From contig JAULSU010000004.1 of assembly GCA_030512335.1 (NCBI GenBank), positions 4,650,001 to 4,714,000 of the forward strand: a stretch of DNA of 64,000 nucleotides, given 5' to 3'. The position numbers and the translations under genes were made by a program. The notes beneath the pieces were generated by a model, which did not search any database, had not been told where the DNA came from, and worked only from the letters and a program-made list of their open reading frames with translations. Positions 32,731 through 44,979 of this stretch are shown here, piece by piece. The DNA comes from Immersiella caudata. Lineage: Eukaryota; Ascomycota; Sordariomycetes; Sordariales; Lasiosphaeriaceae. Positions within the stretch are counted from its first letter, which is position 1; each line of letters starts with the position of its first letter.

Positions 32731-33518
32731 TTCAGCTTCCTTTTTGCTCATTCTGAGAAATGAGGCTGGAGGGTGCTAGCAGGGAGAGCAGGGGCCTGCT
32801 GGCATGACAGGACGGGCTTGGATGTGTACGCTGGGAGAAAAGGCGGAGCGTCCTGTTTTTCTGCGGAGGAAAGACGAGTCATCGCGATTCATTCGTGTTA
32901 GGGTTGGGGTTCTAGCTGACATTCATGCCCTCCGAAGTGAAGACCGTTCTTTCCCAACATGTTTTTTTGTGCAATCATCCGTGTCCTGTTGCTGACAATG
33001 TCTTTTTGCTCTCTTGTTTGTGCTTATGTATCCCTCAAACCAGGAAAGGAACGTAACAAAGAAAGGACCCCCTTAATGCCTGGCTATTGTTGCTGGGTTT
33101 CGTTTGCTGCATTTAGCTTGGGGACATTTGGGTCCAACGCGCTCCAGGTTACCCTGTAGCCATGTCAATGCATCCCCCAAATCGGACCCCGCTGCGTGCT
33201 GTCTCCTGGTCATTCGTCAATCTCAAAATATTTAGCATCAACGTTAGCAAACCTAAAGGTTCGCATCTGGTGTAGTAGTACCACCGAGGACTGCGCCGAA
33301 GTGCTGGACGGAGCTCGACAACTCCATCCTCTCTGCCCCGCCATTTGCCACTGCGATCATCCCCGCGATTCGATTTGGACCCCTCATCGGCGACGGAACC
33401 TCACCAAACTGCAACACCACACAATCCCTGCTTGGCCTCTTCCCCCAGCTGACCACTGGCTCTTTTGCTACTGCATTTTACTTTCACTCAAAGTTCAGTT
33501 TTCTAGAACGTTCTCACA
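32731..33518. other. Intergenic between tRNA-Pro and GAL7
   Basis: About 790 bases. The first bases hold the tRNA terminator. The rest shows no gene; the C/A-rich part next to 33518 is presumably the GAL7 promoter and 5' leader. Confidence 0.4.
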
Positions 33519-34833
33519 ATGCCCGATGAGGTGCTTGACGATATCTCTCACCGGCGCTATAACCCGCTCACCGGGTCTTGGCTTCTAGTCTCGCCTCACC
33601 GGACCAAGCGCCCATGGCAGTGAGGTTAACGCGCCCCTCTCGTCAGAACGGAAAACTAACTGTTTGCACAGAGGACAACAGGAAGCGCCATCAAAGGTGC
33701 AGCTTCCTGAATACGACCCAAAGGTGTGTGATGCGTTTAACACCCCAGCACCAGGATCCCCGCTCACAACAGACAGTGCTACCTCTGCCCCGGCAACACG
33801 CGGGCACAGGGTGATGCAAACCCTCAATACAAGCACACTTTTGCCTTTGTCAATGACTACAGCGCCGTCAAGGAGGAGCAGCAAGAGTACGAGCCGGAGG
33901 TCATCACTGGTGACATCGCTTCTCTCCTGCTCCAGGCGCAGCCCGTCACAGGTCGCTGCTACGTGCTCACCTTTGCGCCCAAGCACCATGTTACGCTTCC
34001 TGATATGGCGGCCGAGGAGATCTTGCCCATCATCCAGACCTGGACCCGCATCTACGCTAGCCACATGTCACCATCGCATCCCCTAAAGGCAGAGGCCGCA
34101 AGGGCGCTGCAGGCAATTCCGCCAAACCCCGATGGCGAGGTAGCCCCACCCAAGCACCAACTGCGATACATGCAGATATTTGAGAATAAGGGCGCCGCGA
34201 TGGGTTGCTCCAACCCACATCCTCACTGCCAAATCTGGACGACCAGCGAGCTGCCAGAGGAACCGGGCAAGGAGCTGTCGCAGATGACCAAGTACCACGC
34301 GGACCACGGGCGCCATCTCTTGGCGGACTACGTTAAAGTCGAGATGGAAAAGGGGGAGCGCATCGTCTGGCAAAACGACGCCTTCTTGGTGGTCTGCCCA
34401 TGGTGGGCAGTCTGGCCGTTCGAGGTGTTGGTGATCGCTAAGCGGCACGTTCGCGCACTTGTCGACCTGAGCGATGTGGAGCGTCTCCAGTTTGCGGAGG
34501 CGGTCCAGGAGGTCACGAGGCGCTATGATAACCTGTTTGAGACGAGCTTCCCATACAGTAAGCCCCCCTCAATAGCTGTCGTTAAGGCGCTGGTATTGAC
34601 GATCCCCAGGTTCTGGTATACACCAGGCGCCGCTTGACTGCACCGCAGAGGAAGCAGAAAACTCCTGGTTCCATATGCACTTTTACCCGCCGCTGCTCCG
34701 CTCCGCGACCGTCCGCAAATTCTTGGTCGGTTTCGAGCTGCTCGCTGAGCCGCAGCGCGACATCACCGCCGAACAAGCTACTGTGCGGCTGAGAGACTGT
34801 GGGGGAGAGCTATATCGCAAGTCGTTGGAGTAA
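33519..34833 (+). CDS. GAL7: Galactose-1-phosphate uridylyltransferase
   Basis: Four exons, 33519-33619, 33672-33723, 33777-34557 and 34610-34833, give 385 residues, near the usual GALT length. The enzyme swaps UMP between UDP-glucose and galactose-1-phosphate in the Leloir pathway, in the cytosol. The N-terminus has RRYNPLTGSWLLVSPHRTKR; the metal-site pair CYLCPGNTR is made by the exon 3 start. The active site is SNPHPHCQIW, where the middle histidine forms the uridylyl-enzyme. It differs from the common HPHGQ form only in Cys for Gly, as seen in many fungi and animals. C-terminal blocks ENSWFHMHFYPPLLRS and VRKFLVGFELLAEPQRD are typical. All three introns are 52-53 nt. Confidence 0.96.
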
Positions 34834-34958
34834 GGGGCAATGGGCAATGATTAGGTTCAGGGGGTATTATAGCTAGACACACACCCATAGACAAGCACCA
34901 CCACCGCACTCCCGCTCCAGCCTTCAACTGTACGCCGAACACGCAGCCAACCGCAGAT

Positions 34959-35507
34959 TTACTGGACGTAGTGGCCCCATTGCAGGAACATCCAGGTCGC
35001 TCCGCCGTAAGCGGCGAGGAAGGGGAAGATTTGTGGGCCGCTGAACTTGATGGTCTTGAACACCAGCAGCTCGCTGGTGAAGTGCGTCGCAGCAACGACG
35101 TGGGTCCAGATGCCGAGCTGATACAGCGACGGGTCTTCGGGACGGAAGCTCGCATAAATGCGGATGACGCCCGCCAGGAAGGTATAGATGCCCATCAGTC
35201 GGGCAGCGAGGGGCGTGATCTGATCTTTCGCCTTCTCGGCGTCCTTGCCCGTCGACGAAGCCGGCTTCACCACGGTAGTGCTGTCGTCGGGTTGTCCATG
35301 GTTGGGGACAAACTTCCCGTTGTAGATGCGGCGCGTGTAGTGCAATGTCGAGAGGTTTTGGAGCGCGTTGCCGATGGCGACGACACCGACCTAAAAATGG
35401 GCGTAAGCTTAATTTCGCGGGGCCAACGCGCTTCAACTCACGAAGTAGAGGTAGTACGGGAGATAGCCCTTCTCGCCCGAGGGGATGTAGGCCTTGAGAG
35501 ACTCCAT
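34959..35507 (-). CDS. ERG28: Ergosterol biosynthesis scaffold protein ERG28
   Basis: Two exons, 35507-35442 and 35390-34959, with a 51-nt phase-0 intron, give 165 residues. ERG28 is a small multi-span ER membrane protein that tethers the C4-demethylation enzymes (ERG25, ERG26, ERG27) during ergosterol synthesis. The sequence shows MESLKAYIPSGEKGYLPYYL, then GVVAIGNALQNLSTLHYTRR, MGIYTFLAGVIRIYASF, LGIWTHVVAATHFTSELLVF and a final aromatic span FLAAYGGATWMFLQWGHYV. These hydrophobic stretches give about four membrane segments. An Asp/Ser/Lys-rich loop sits between spans 1 and 2. It shares a 434-base intergenic region with the ketoacyl-CoA reductase, another ER lipid enzyme. Confidence 0.95.
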
Positions 35508-35941
35508 TCTGAGATACTAGTTCAATCGAGTGCGTTTGAGTCTGAACGAGCTTGCTGGTTCGGAGTTTGATCGTGGAGTGACGTTGGCCCGGTGTTGACC
35601 TGGAGGATTTCTGACACCGCCGTAGGGTTGGTGTCCATGGTCTTGGTATTGATCGACAGGCTTCGGCAAGTGCCGTCTGCGAACCGTTGTGACGCGCCAA
35701 TTGGCCAGAGCTCTCCTCTTGGCGTCAGCAGGTAACTCCGTACTCCGTCGCGAACAGCAGGCTGGAAGCGGACCGGCCCCAAAATCCCAACAACTCCACA
35801 GAGGAGCATTCACAAAAATCTTGTTGCCAGCGCCCCCTGGTGCCCCTCCGAGTCCGCCCAACAAACTCCTCGCTGTCGTCACGACAAATGTCTCAAGCTC
35901 AGCAGTGGCATTGGACACCATCGGTAGCAATTGAGGCAATC
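35508..35941. promoter_or_regulatory. Divergent promoter, ERG28 and ketoacyl-CoA reductase
   Basis: 434 bases separate two divergent ER lipid genes, so both promoters are contained here and co-regulation is plausible. I cannot assign a sterol-response element by eye. Confidence 0.55.
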
Positions 35942-36996
35942 ATGGACAAAGTTTTCGATATTTGGGGCTCGCTGCCCCAAGTGGCCCAGCTGGGTCTCGC
36001 TGGCATCGGCGCCCTCGCCGTCGCGCGGGGTCTTGGGACCTTCCTGCAGTTCGTCCTAAATGTCTTCATCCTTAGCGGCTACAATGTAAGCTCGAATTTC
36101 CGTGTAGCCAAAGACGGCTACTAACCACGTTCTCGACATAGCTCCGCAAGTACGGCAAGAAGGGCACCTGGGCCGTCGTCACCGGCGCATCCGACGGAAT
36201 CGGCAAGGAGTTCGCCTTCCAGCTGGCAGCGAAGGGTTTCAACATTGTCCTGGTCTCGCGCACGCAGTCGAAGCTCGATGCGCTCGCTACCGAAATCGAG
36301 CAGAAGTACTCTGGGGTGCAGACGAAGGTTCTCGCCATGGACTACACAAAGGACAACGATGCGGATTACGAGCGCCTGGCCAAGCTGATCAAGGGGCTTG
36401 ACGTCGGCATCCTGATCAACAACGTCGGCCAGTCCCACAGCATGCCCGTCTCTTTCCTCGAAACTCCCGCCGATGAGATGCAGAACATTATTACGGTCAA
36501 CTGCCTCGGCACCCTCAAGACTACTCGCGTTGTCGCGCCCATCCTCGCCGAGCGTAAGAAGGGTCTCATCCTTACCATTGGTTCGTTTGCTGGATACATG
36601 CCCACCCCCTATCTCGCCACCTACAGCGGAAGCAAGGCATTTCTGCAGCACTGGAGCAGCTCGCTTGCTGAGGAGCTTAAGCACAAGGGTGTTGATGTTC
36701 AGCTCGTCATCAGCTACATGGTTACCACTGCCATGAGCAAGGTCCGCCGCACCAGCCTGTTGTGCACCAGCCCTAAGCCCTTTGTCCGCGCTACCCTTGG
36801 CAAGATTGGCCTGAACGGTGCCGAGCACTTCACAAACACCTACACCCCGTGGTGGTCGCACGCCGCGTTCAAGTGGATCATCGAGAAAGCGGTTGGCGCC
36901 ACTAGCAGCTTCACCGTGAAGAAGAACCTTGACATGCACGTTGACATCCGCCGTCGGGCGTTGAGGAAGGCGGAGAGGGAGGCCAAGAAGCAATAA
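35942..36996 (+). CDS. IFA38: Very-long-chain 3-ketoacyl-CoA reductase
   Basis: Two exons, 35942-36085 and 36142-36996 (56-nt phase-0 intron), give 332 residues. This SDR-type ER enzyme performs the first reduction in fatty acid elongation. The N-terminus has a membrane anchor (VAQLGLAGIGALAVARGLG and LQFVLNVFILSGYN). The cofactor motif is WAVVTGASDGIGKEFAFQLA, the structural motif ILINNVGQSHSMP, and the catalytic residues lie in LTIGSFAGYMPTPYLATYSG followed by SKAF (Ser, then Tyr-x-x-x-Lys). The C-terminus is strongly basic (RRRALRKAEREAKKQ), consistent with ER retention on the cytosolic side, though not a perfect KKXX signal. Confidence 0.95.
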
Positions 36997-37696
36997 GTTA
37001 TACCGGGTTTGTGTCGGGTCTTGTTAGTGTAATGAAGGTCTGGGGAGAACCGGTTCAACGATTTGGCGGTGTAGATATTGCCAAAAGTCAATCTAATCAT
37101 CACATGCAACCATCCTTCCCAGCTGCAGTGCGGATCGGTGGATTTGGATAGACTCGGACAAATTCATCTCTAAATAGTGATTGTAGCTGAAGAATGATAC
37201 GAGCAATTGCCTCTTGCAGACCCTTTGTATTTGCCAATGGCGGCAATGCGGCTCACGATGCCAGCCCCTCGTTGGCAGGAGCTGTGACTTGGGGCGGAAG
37301 CTTCTCGGTGGGGCTGGTGTCTTGGCGCGATTTGGCCGGGTTGGTTGGCCAAGGCGCGTTCGCGTCTCCAAGCCTTGGAGGTCTGGCGCCCAATGATCCT
37401 TGCCCTCCAAAAATTGTTTACCGCGAGAGGTCCTCAACACCACCTCATCTCCATCGTGATCACCAGCCATCGGTTGGTCGCAACATCAGCACTATCGCTC
37501 TCGAGATCGCCCTGGACCTTTTTTTTTCGTCGCCACATGATACAATTTTGCTGACCCTCTCAGCTGCGAGCATCGGCTCCCAAGCACGCCCCAGGGGAGG
37601 AGCTGTGGGTTGCGACAAGGAGCTTTGTTTGGCGCCTTTGCTGTCTCTCGACCTTGCCAACAAACGAGCGACTGCCGACGGGCGACTACCGCTACG
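36997..37696. other. Intergenic upstream of NUP170
   Basis: About 700 bases between the ketoacyl reductase stop and the NUP170 start. Frames on both strands show no motifs. It should contain the NUP170 promoter. Confidence 0.4.
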
Positions 37697-40600
37697 ATGA
37701 ATATGCCTCCCGTCACCCCGATGCGCGGGATTCCTGGCGCATATTTTAATACCCCCGCGCCCGGTGGACCCGCGACCGTTCGTCGCCGTCTCAACTTCAG
37801 CGATGGCGTCGGCCCATCCACCGCGGGTGCTGGCGCAGGAGCAGGAAACACCGGTGCTACAGGTTCGAATGGCGCCACCACAACCATGGCAGGCCCTGGT
37901 GGGGGACAATTGCAGCAGGTGAAGGAAGAGTTGCCAGCAGTGGTCAGGGCCGCACAGTCGATCAACAAGACGCTCCAGCAGGAAGAGAGCTTCCCAGATC
38001 TCGACTCGTACTGTAGACGTGAGTCTCTTGCCGCGGGCGATCCGAAACAACTGTGGGATGAATACTAACCATTTCGCGCGCTCGACAGCCGGCGCATCCT
38101 CGGATTATGATCTCCAGTCGGCCGACTCGCCATGGGCACCGTTCCAGAAGATCAACATGCACCCCATCCCGGATCAAGTATTCGAGCGGCTGAACACTGG
38201 CGAAGTTAACACCAAGCTTGGCCTTTTTGCGAGCCTCGGTTACGCCTGGGCTTCGATCGACAGCTCTCTCTTTCTCTGGGACTACTCGCATCCCAGTCCC
38301 GAACTCATCGGGTACGAGGATGCTACCCAGACCATCACAGCTGTGGCTCTTGTAGCCCCGAAGCCCGGTGTGTTCGTCGACACGATAACACACATTCTCG
38401 TTGTCGCCACAACCGCCGAGATCATCCTCCTCGGCGTCTCGGCCGTCCCGACACCCTCAGGTTCGAAAGCGGTCACTCTCTACCAGACGAAGATGGCGGT
38501 CCATCGTGGCAGCAGCGATGTTAGCATCATCAGGGGCACAGCGTCAGGTCGCATATTCTTCGGTGGGAGCAGTGATACAGACATTTACGAGCTCTTTTAT
38601 CAGCAAGAGGAGCGGTGGTTCTCGAGCCGATGCGGAAAGATAAACCACACACATCCCGGGTGGTCATCCGTGGTTCCCAGTGTCCCCGGCTTTGGACATC
38701 GTCAGACGGAAAACCTTGTTGACATTTGCATCGACGATACCCGGAATTTGCTCTATTCACTGTCCAGCAAGTCGACGATTCGGACGTATCATCTAGAGAC
38801 CCCAGAGAAACTGACCAGAGTGATCGAAAAGGATAAGCACAGCTGTCTTCGCGACATCGCTCACATGGTTGGCGGGTCGCCCCTCCTTAATGACAAGATG
38901 GACATTGTGTCACTGAGCCCGATCTCAGTGACAGAAGCTTCCAAGCTGCATCTCACCGCTATTACCAATACCGGCTGCCGCCTGTTTCTGAGCGCGACGA
39001 GTTCTGCTTCCTACATTATCGGTGCAGCGAGCAATCTCGCCCCCCAGAGCATGCAAGTCCAGTTCGTCAAGTTCCCGCCAAGAGAGTCAGGTCGATCACG
39101 TAGGCCGGAGGGCCAAGGCCTCAACTCTGGGCTCGATATGGAATCAAGGCTACTCGACCCTAGCGCCATTGGATACCGTTTTGCTCCTGGATACTTCTTT
39201 GCAGTGGTCCGCCGTAGTCCCGGCGAGGATCGCCTATTTGTCTCCAGTCCAGACACCGGAAGGATCAAGATGACGCAGCCTACGTCTGCTCTAAAGTACT
39301 TTGAGCAAGGGAACTGGATTGACCTCGGTCCCAACCTAACCCTCGAGGTTGGTTTGACGACTGCGCCATTTGGGGCCGCCAAGCAGCCGCTGGGCTTCGG
39401 CAACGAGCTTGCCGTTCAGTTTGACCACGCACCCGGCGAATTTGCAGTTCTCACAAGCACTGGCGTTCACATTATTCGACGTAGGCGGCTGGTTGACGTC
39501 TTTGCAACATCTATCAGAGGCGCCCCCGGAGACGAAGGTCTGGAAAGGGAGCTTCGAAGGTTCATCGCCCAGTACGGGCGGGTGGAGGCTATCTCAGCCG
39601 CCTTAGCGGTGGCGTGCGGGCAGGGCAGTGACTTGCGAACGGGAACGGGCCGTGCTGCGGATCAGGGAACCGAGGACCGGGCCCGCACCGCGTTTGTGGA
39701 GTTTGGTGGCCAGCCCAGGCTCGAGGAAACGGACGGCAACCAGATCACAGCAGAGTCTGTCCGCCTCTCTTCGCGACATGACGCTCTGGCCCTGTACCTG
39801 ACACGACTGATTCGCGTCTTGTGGAAGGCCAAGGTCGTCACAGTCAAGACGGAAAAGACCGCTCAGGCTGTCAGCTCAACCATCGCTTCCGCAAAGCTGA
39901 TCACCGTCCAGGAGAACGTGGAGCGACTTCGAAACTTCCTCGAGTCGAACAAGGGGATGATCCAGGGTCTCGCCGGGCCTTCAGAGCGGGCAACCAGCCG
40001 ACAGGAGGAAATTGCACTGCAAAAAGAACACCAGGCACTGCATGCCTTACGAAAGCTCATGGAGAGTGTTTCCGAGGGCATTTCCTTCGTTCTCATGCTC
40101 TTTGACGAGCGCGTCACCGATATTTATGCGCGCCTTGACGAGACTTCGCAGATACAGCTCAAGGACCTGACCTACGAGAGCCTCTTCTCGCAGCAGCCGG
40201 GCAAGGAGTTGGCAAAGGTCCTGGTCAAGGCCATCGTCAACAGGAATATTGCAAACGGCGCCAACGTCGAGACTGTGGCCGATGCTCTCAGGAGGAGATG
40301 CGGAAGCTTTTGCTCGCCCGACGACGTTGTCATCTTCAAAGCACAAGAACAGCTCCAGCGCGGCATCGAACAAAGGCAAAATCCAAGCGCCCTCCGAACC
40401 CTTCTCGCCGAAAGCCTGCGACTTTTCCAGCAGGTTGCTGGTGGCCTCAGCATCTCCAACCTAGAAGCTGCGGTCGAGCAGTATGTCAACCTCAAGTATT
40501 ATGCTGGCGCGATCCAGCTCTGCCTTGTGGTTGCACGAGAGAAGGACCGGGGCAACAGCGCCCTGTCATGGGTCAACGAGGGCAAGCCAGCGAATGACTC

Positions 40601-42026
40601 CCGGGAGAAGGCATTCCGATCACGCGAAGTTTGCTACAACCTGATCCACAACGTCCTCGACCATCTCGAGGCTGCGTCTGCCCTTGAGCCTGACTTCATC
40701 GACGGCAGACAGACCCTCACCGGAACCAAACGCACCGAGGCTTACAGCGTCGTCAACAACTCGGACGACGAGGTCTTCCACTTCAACCTGTATGACTGGT
40801 ACATCAAGAAGAACTGGACCGACCGCATCCTCGCTATCGACTCGCCGCATGTAATAACATACCTGCAGCGTCTCGCTGCTACTGATGCCCAGCACGCCGA
40901 CCTCCTCTGTCGGTTCTACACGCACCGTAGTCGCTTTTTCGAGGCTGCGCAAGTCCAAGCAGACCTCGCCAAGTCGGCCTTCGCCATTGGCATCAAGGAT
41001 CGGATCACATTGCTCAGCCGCGCCAAAGGAAACGCCAGTGTCAACACCATTGGTATCAGTAGGCCACAGCAACAACAGCTCAATCACGAGGTGACGGAGC
41101 TGCTCGAAATCGCTCACATCCAGGACGACCTGCTTGAGCGCCTAAAGGCAGACAAGCGCATCCCCGCCGCCAGGTTGGTAGAAATCGAAGAGGCCCTCGA
41201 CGGGCCCATTCAGAATCTCACAGAGGTCAGTTCATTGCTCACCGCGCAACGCCAACTCTTGCTAACGTCAACACAGCTCTTCAACAACTACGCAGATCAG
41301 GCCGGCTACTACGACCTTTGTCTTCTCATCTATCACGCGGCGGACTTCAACAACCCGCGTGTCATCGCCGAGACATGGGAGAACCTCATCCTCGACACGC
41401 ACGCCGAAGTTGAAGAGCGCCACCAGTTATGGGCTATTCATCAGGAGGGCGGTGTCCTGCCCGATGGGGTCGTCCCTCCGGCAGGAGAGCCACCACTGCC
41501 GTACGAGTCGGTGTCCAACCAGATCCAAAACATCGCCCACCGCACCTCGCTCGACAGTCTCATCTTCCCCGTCGACACGCTACTCCCGCTTGTCTGCTCC
41601 TACGCCATCAACCAGGGGCAGGACGCATCCATCGGCGCAGATCCCAGCTGGCCTGTTCTGGTCTTCCTGCACTTGGGTGTTCCCCATCACTTGATTGTGA
41701 ACGTGCTGGAAGATATTTTTGAGGCGCAGGAGGCCCCCTTTACTGGCCGCAGGAGGAAGCTCGTCGTTCAGTGGATCGCCGTTGCGGTGGACTCATGGGT
41801 ACGCGAGGTTGAACGTCGCGGTACCGGAGGTAGGGGGGTTGACACAGCCATGGCTAGTGGTGTCAGTGGCCTTTTGGCTCGCGCGGATGAGTGCTTGGTA
41901 CAGCTTTCGGCTGGCAGGAATCCGGACGCCGAGGAGCTGCTGACGACGAGGAAGGCGGTCAAGGAGCTGAAGAGGGCGGTGGATTCGATCTCGGCGGCGG
42001 AGCCACAAGGTAGTCTGTTTAGGTGA
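37697..42026 (+). CDS. NUP170: Nuclear pore inner-ring nucleoporin Nup170/Nup155
   Basis: Three exons, 37697-38018, 38089-41225 and 41277-42026, give 1402 residues, the normal size. This large scaffold of the nuclear pore inner ring has an N-terminal beta-propeller and a C-terminal alpha-solenoid. The start MNMPPVTPMRGIPGAYFNTP leads into a Gly/Ala/Thr-rich disordered segment. Propeller features include SPWAPFQKINMHPIPDQVFE, KLGLFASLGYAWASIDSSLF and NLLYSLSSKSTIRTYHL. The solenoid carries RFFEAAQVQADLAKS and LVCSYAINQGQD. The second intron (41226-41276) is 51 nt, stop-free and in frame. It has a GTCAGT donor, GCTAAC branch and CACAG acceptor, and its removal gives the family join QNLTE-LFNNYADQAGYYDLCL. 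Confidence 0.94.
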
Positions 42027-42542
42027 AATGCAGGAATGCCGTGTTGGCTGCGAAGAGAGGGAGGGAAGTTGGGTACGTCATGTCGCTGCCCAGGAAGAGG
42101 CGATAAGATGATAGATGTAGAAAGCGTTGATGATTAGGAAGGTAGTTAGTATCCTATCCTGTCCTCCTGTAGACGGCAGGAGGGTGGGGATAATGTGTCT
42201 TGTAAATAAGAACTTTTTTTAACTTGTTCCCTAGTTTTGATTGGGGTTTGTGATGTGGCGTTCCCGGTTGATCTGCCTGATGGGTGCTAGGGAGTGAGGG
42301 GAGGTATGAGGTTTGCTGAGAAATGAAGCTGTCGACGAGCCTCAAGGCTGAGGTGATTTGCGTAATTAATGGTCATGTTTCGTCTCCACTAGACGCCAGT
42401 CCGCAATTCGTACATGCGGCTCATGCAAGCACCAATCAGAGACGAAGAATATTTCCCCTCACTTGGAATTGGCCTGAAAATCCAAGATACCTTAGCGTTC
42501 GGGTTCTGTTGGGCTCAGAGGAGTCTCCTCACCAGTATCAAC
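42027..42542. other. Intergenic, no gene seen
   Basis: About 515 bases between NUP170 and the F-box/2EXR-like gene. An upstream in-frame ATG at 42414 could extend the latter, but the conserved part starts after 42543. Confidence 0.4.
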
Positions 42543-43508
42543 ATGACACAGCAGAGAAAGCCCCTCTCCTTCCTCGTCTTCCCCGGAGAGATCCGTAACA
42601 AAATCTACAACCATCTCTACCAGCCTCCAGAGGAAATCACACCCTATCGCGACGGCTCCGAGAACTACGCGGGAGGTGCCCCGGAACTGAACGGCCTACT
42701 TTCTCTCACAAGGACATGTCGACGTCAGCCCACCTCTTCATGATACCTGTGCAAGTCTGTCTCAACTAACAAACCCTCAGAAATCCACACTGAAACCATC
42801 TCCCTCCTCTACTCCCCCACCTTCATCTTCAACGACTCCGAATCAGACTGGAACACCATCTTCATCCTCTCCGGCCCCGGCCACCACCTCCGCCAAGCCG
42901 AGATCCGCTACAGCATCCACCGCCAGTGGGATTTAAACGCGACGACATGCGGCCCCGGAGACCGAGACTTCGACTTCACCTTGAACATGGAAATTATCAA
43001 GGCGCTAGCTACTGCTGCAGTCAACCTGGAAAGGCTCGAAATCGCATTTGCTCGGGACATGGTGCTTGCCTTCTCCCCACGGCATATCCGAGGAGGTCCA
43101 ATCGTTAGGATAAAGGAGTATTCGTGGATGGACCCCGCTGTTGAGGTGCCCTCCCAGAACTCAGGCTCGATAGAGGACGTGGTGCGGTTTGCGAAGGGGG
43201 TGATGGCCGATCCGGAGATCCCTGGGGTGGAGGAGGAGATGAGGCGGTTGGAGAGTTATAGGTGGAATATTTGGATGCGGTTGGATCGTTTGGAGAATCA
43301 TAAGCGTTTTTTTGGGGTCGAGTTGATTGAAGTGTTGAAGGGATTCAGATCTAACGTTCTGAGAAGCATCGATATGTGGGGGACGGTGGATGGTAAGTGG
43401 ATGGGGGGCGTGGCGAGGGCTACGGGGGTGACTGTGAGAGCGAGGCTCAGTGAAGGGGATGAGTGGACTGTTGTTCAGCCCCCAAACGATAGTGTCTTCA
43501 CCACCTGA
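42543..43508 (+). CDS. Fungal F-box/2EXR-like protein of unknown function
   Basis: Two exons, 42543-42723 and 42781-43508 (57-nt phase-1 intron), give 302 residues. The N-terminus has the common fungal pattern FLVFPGEIRNKIYNHLYQPP followed, across the intron, by LLSLTRTCRQIHTETISLLY and SPTFIFND. That block is usual for 2EXR/F-box-like proteins, which are very numerous in ascomycetes and may serve as substrate adaptors. The remainder is helical and charged with no known motif. An earlier in-frame ATG at 42414 would add 43 residues. The function is not predictable. The neighbouring genes to the right belong to an accessory block. Confidence 0.75.
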
Positions 43509-43730
43509 TAGTCGAATGATATCTTGTCTACGTTGTCGAAAGCAGAGACACTTTATCTTGGACCGCAACATGTCACCGGCTCTAATACCACATGCCACAG
43601 AAACCTGTAAGTTTTTCACTAAAATACATGATCCAAGATGCTCTCATGGTACTCTAGACAGGCACCAGGCTTCTCCAGGTTCGTTACACTGACTTTGTAT
43701 AGGCGGGCCTTCCATAGGTATGTCATCAAC

Positions 43731-43970
43731 CTACATGCAACGCTTGAGAATCTCCAAAACGTCGGCCTCGGTGTAGACCCCGCGCTTCTTGGGCACATAG
43801 GCACTATAGCACCTAGCACGGTTTCAGCCTTGCCAAACCACTTGGGAGAAGGTGATCACATACATCTGGTATTGGTTTTCAAGCGGTTGCGGATCGAAAG
43901 GCGCCGGCGCAGCGAGAGCTAGGCCGGGGGCCAGGGCGACGATGCAGGCGAAGACGGTGGCGAGCTGCAT
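43731..43970 (-). CDS. Small secreted peptide (62 residues), possible precursor peptide
   Basis: Two exons, 43970-43864 and 43812-43731, joined over a 51-nt phase-2 intron (GTATGT donor, CTGAAAC branch, GCTAG acceptor), give 62 residues. Signal peptide MQLATVFACIVALAPGLALA is followed by APAPFDPQPLEN. After the intron comes MCYSAYVPKKRGVYTEADVL and then EILKRCM. Two dibasic KR sites, typical Kex2 cleavage points, bracket GVYTEADVLEI. Two cysteines remain in the mature part. It is divergent from the UstYa-family gene, with a shared intergenic region of about 1 kb. Fungal RiPP precursors have this layout (signal peptide, KR-bounded core), though usually with repeated cores. It could equally be an ordinary small secreted effector-like protein. 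Confidence 0.6.
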
Positions 43971-44979
43971 TTTGAAGGTTCGTCTGGCTTTTCGACTTGC
44001 GGGGAAACTAAACTTGGGCTTTGGATATTGGGAATAATGAGGGCGAGGTCGACTGCTGATGTAGTACGGGGTAGTGAGATGGACCATGAATCGGTGAGAA
44101 AGCCTACCTCCTTTATAGACCGGGGGAGGACTACTCCGCCCCTACACAATGCGCCAGTGTACAACGTCAAAGGACTCTAAAAATCCATCTACTTCGCGCT
44201 GCAAGCCAAAAAGGGAGTCCAAACTTTGACCAGTTAGCTGGGCAGTGAATTTTGGCGCTGAACTGATTTAGGGGTTAATTATGCAAGGCCGAGATCAGAT
44301 GCACCTCTGGGACAACGTGTGATGACAACGTGTGGAATAAAAAAAAACAACCTTGCGAAGTCGCCTGGAAAGCGGATATAGATCCCCGCCAGTTGTGCTG
44401 TTTCCAACCCGGGATTTGTCGGTCGGACATAGCCCCAGTTGGACCGAAACCAATCGCACGGGCACTCAGCTCTTCGGCCCTTCAGCCCTAACGTTCAGAA
44501 GACTTCATCCGACCCAGGGCAACACAACCACTGGCTCGAAATGCATCCACATTGGGATTTCGAAACCCTCAATACGCTGCATGCCCAAAAGAGACACACC
44601 GGTCATGAGCTTCATCGCCCGTTATTTAATGCCACTGAGTGTCGGTGGTGGCTGCATCAAGCCAAAGTCTCGGCGCTCTGTCCAATTATGCCAGAATCGG
44701 AACTCATTGGCCTCGAGGTTCAATCTCCCTGACCACCATACTACCAACCATGCATAAGTCGAGTCGGCCGCCTTCAAGGAGTCATCGAGAACCTGTCCTT
44801 CAGCCTCACTAAGGGATCGATCCCCCCCCCCCTCCCTCTTTTTTTTTTCGTTTAGACGACAACTCTTCTCAACAAATGTATGCAACACCCCTGCCGTAGG
44901 TTTCCCGGGGCACGACCGCCCCTGATCGTGTTTTTTAGACTCGACAACCCACATTTCCTACAAGTTTTCTTCGGCCGAT
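43971..44979. promoter_or_regulatory. Shared upstream region of the secreted peptide and UstYa-family gene
   Basis: About 1.0 kb between divergent starts. No gene was seen inside. A TATA-like TTTATAG lies about 145 b upstream of the peptide start. A C tract followed by a T tract lies at 44824-44849. Confidence 0.4.

Noticed and set aside
43619..43819. Minus-strand frame of 66 codons overlapping the secreted peptide
   Set aside because: Shadow of exon 2 of the secreted peptide gene, which has a signal peptide and matched splice sites.
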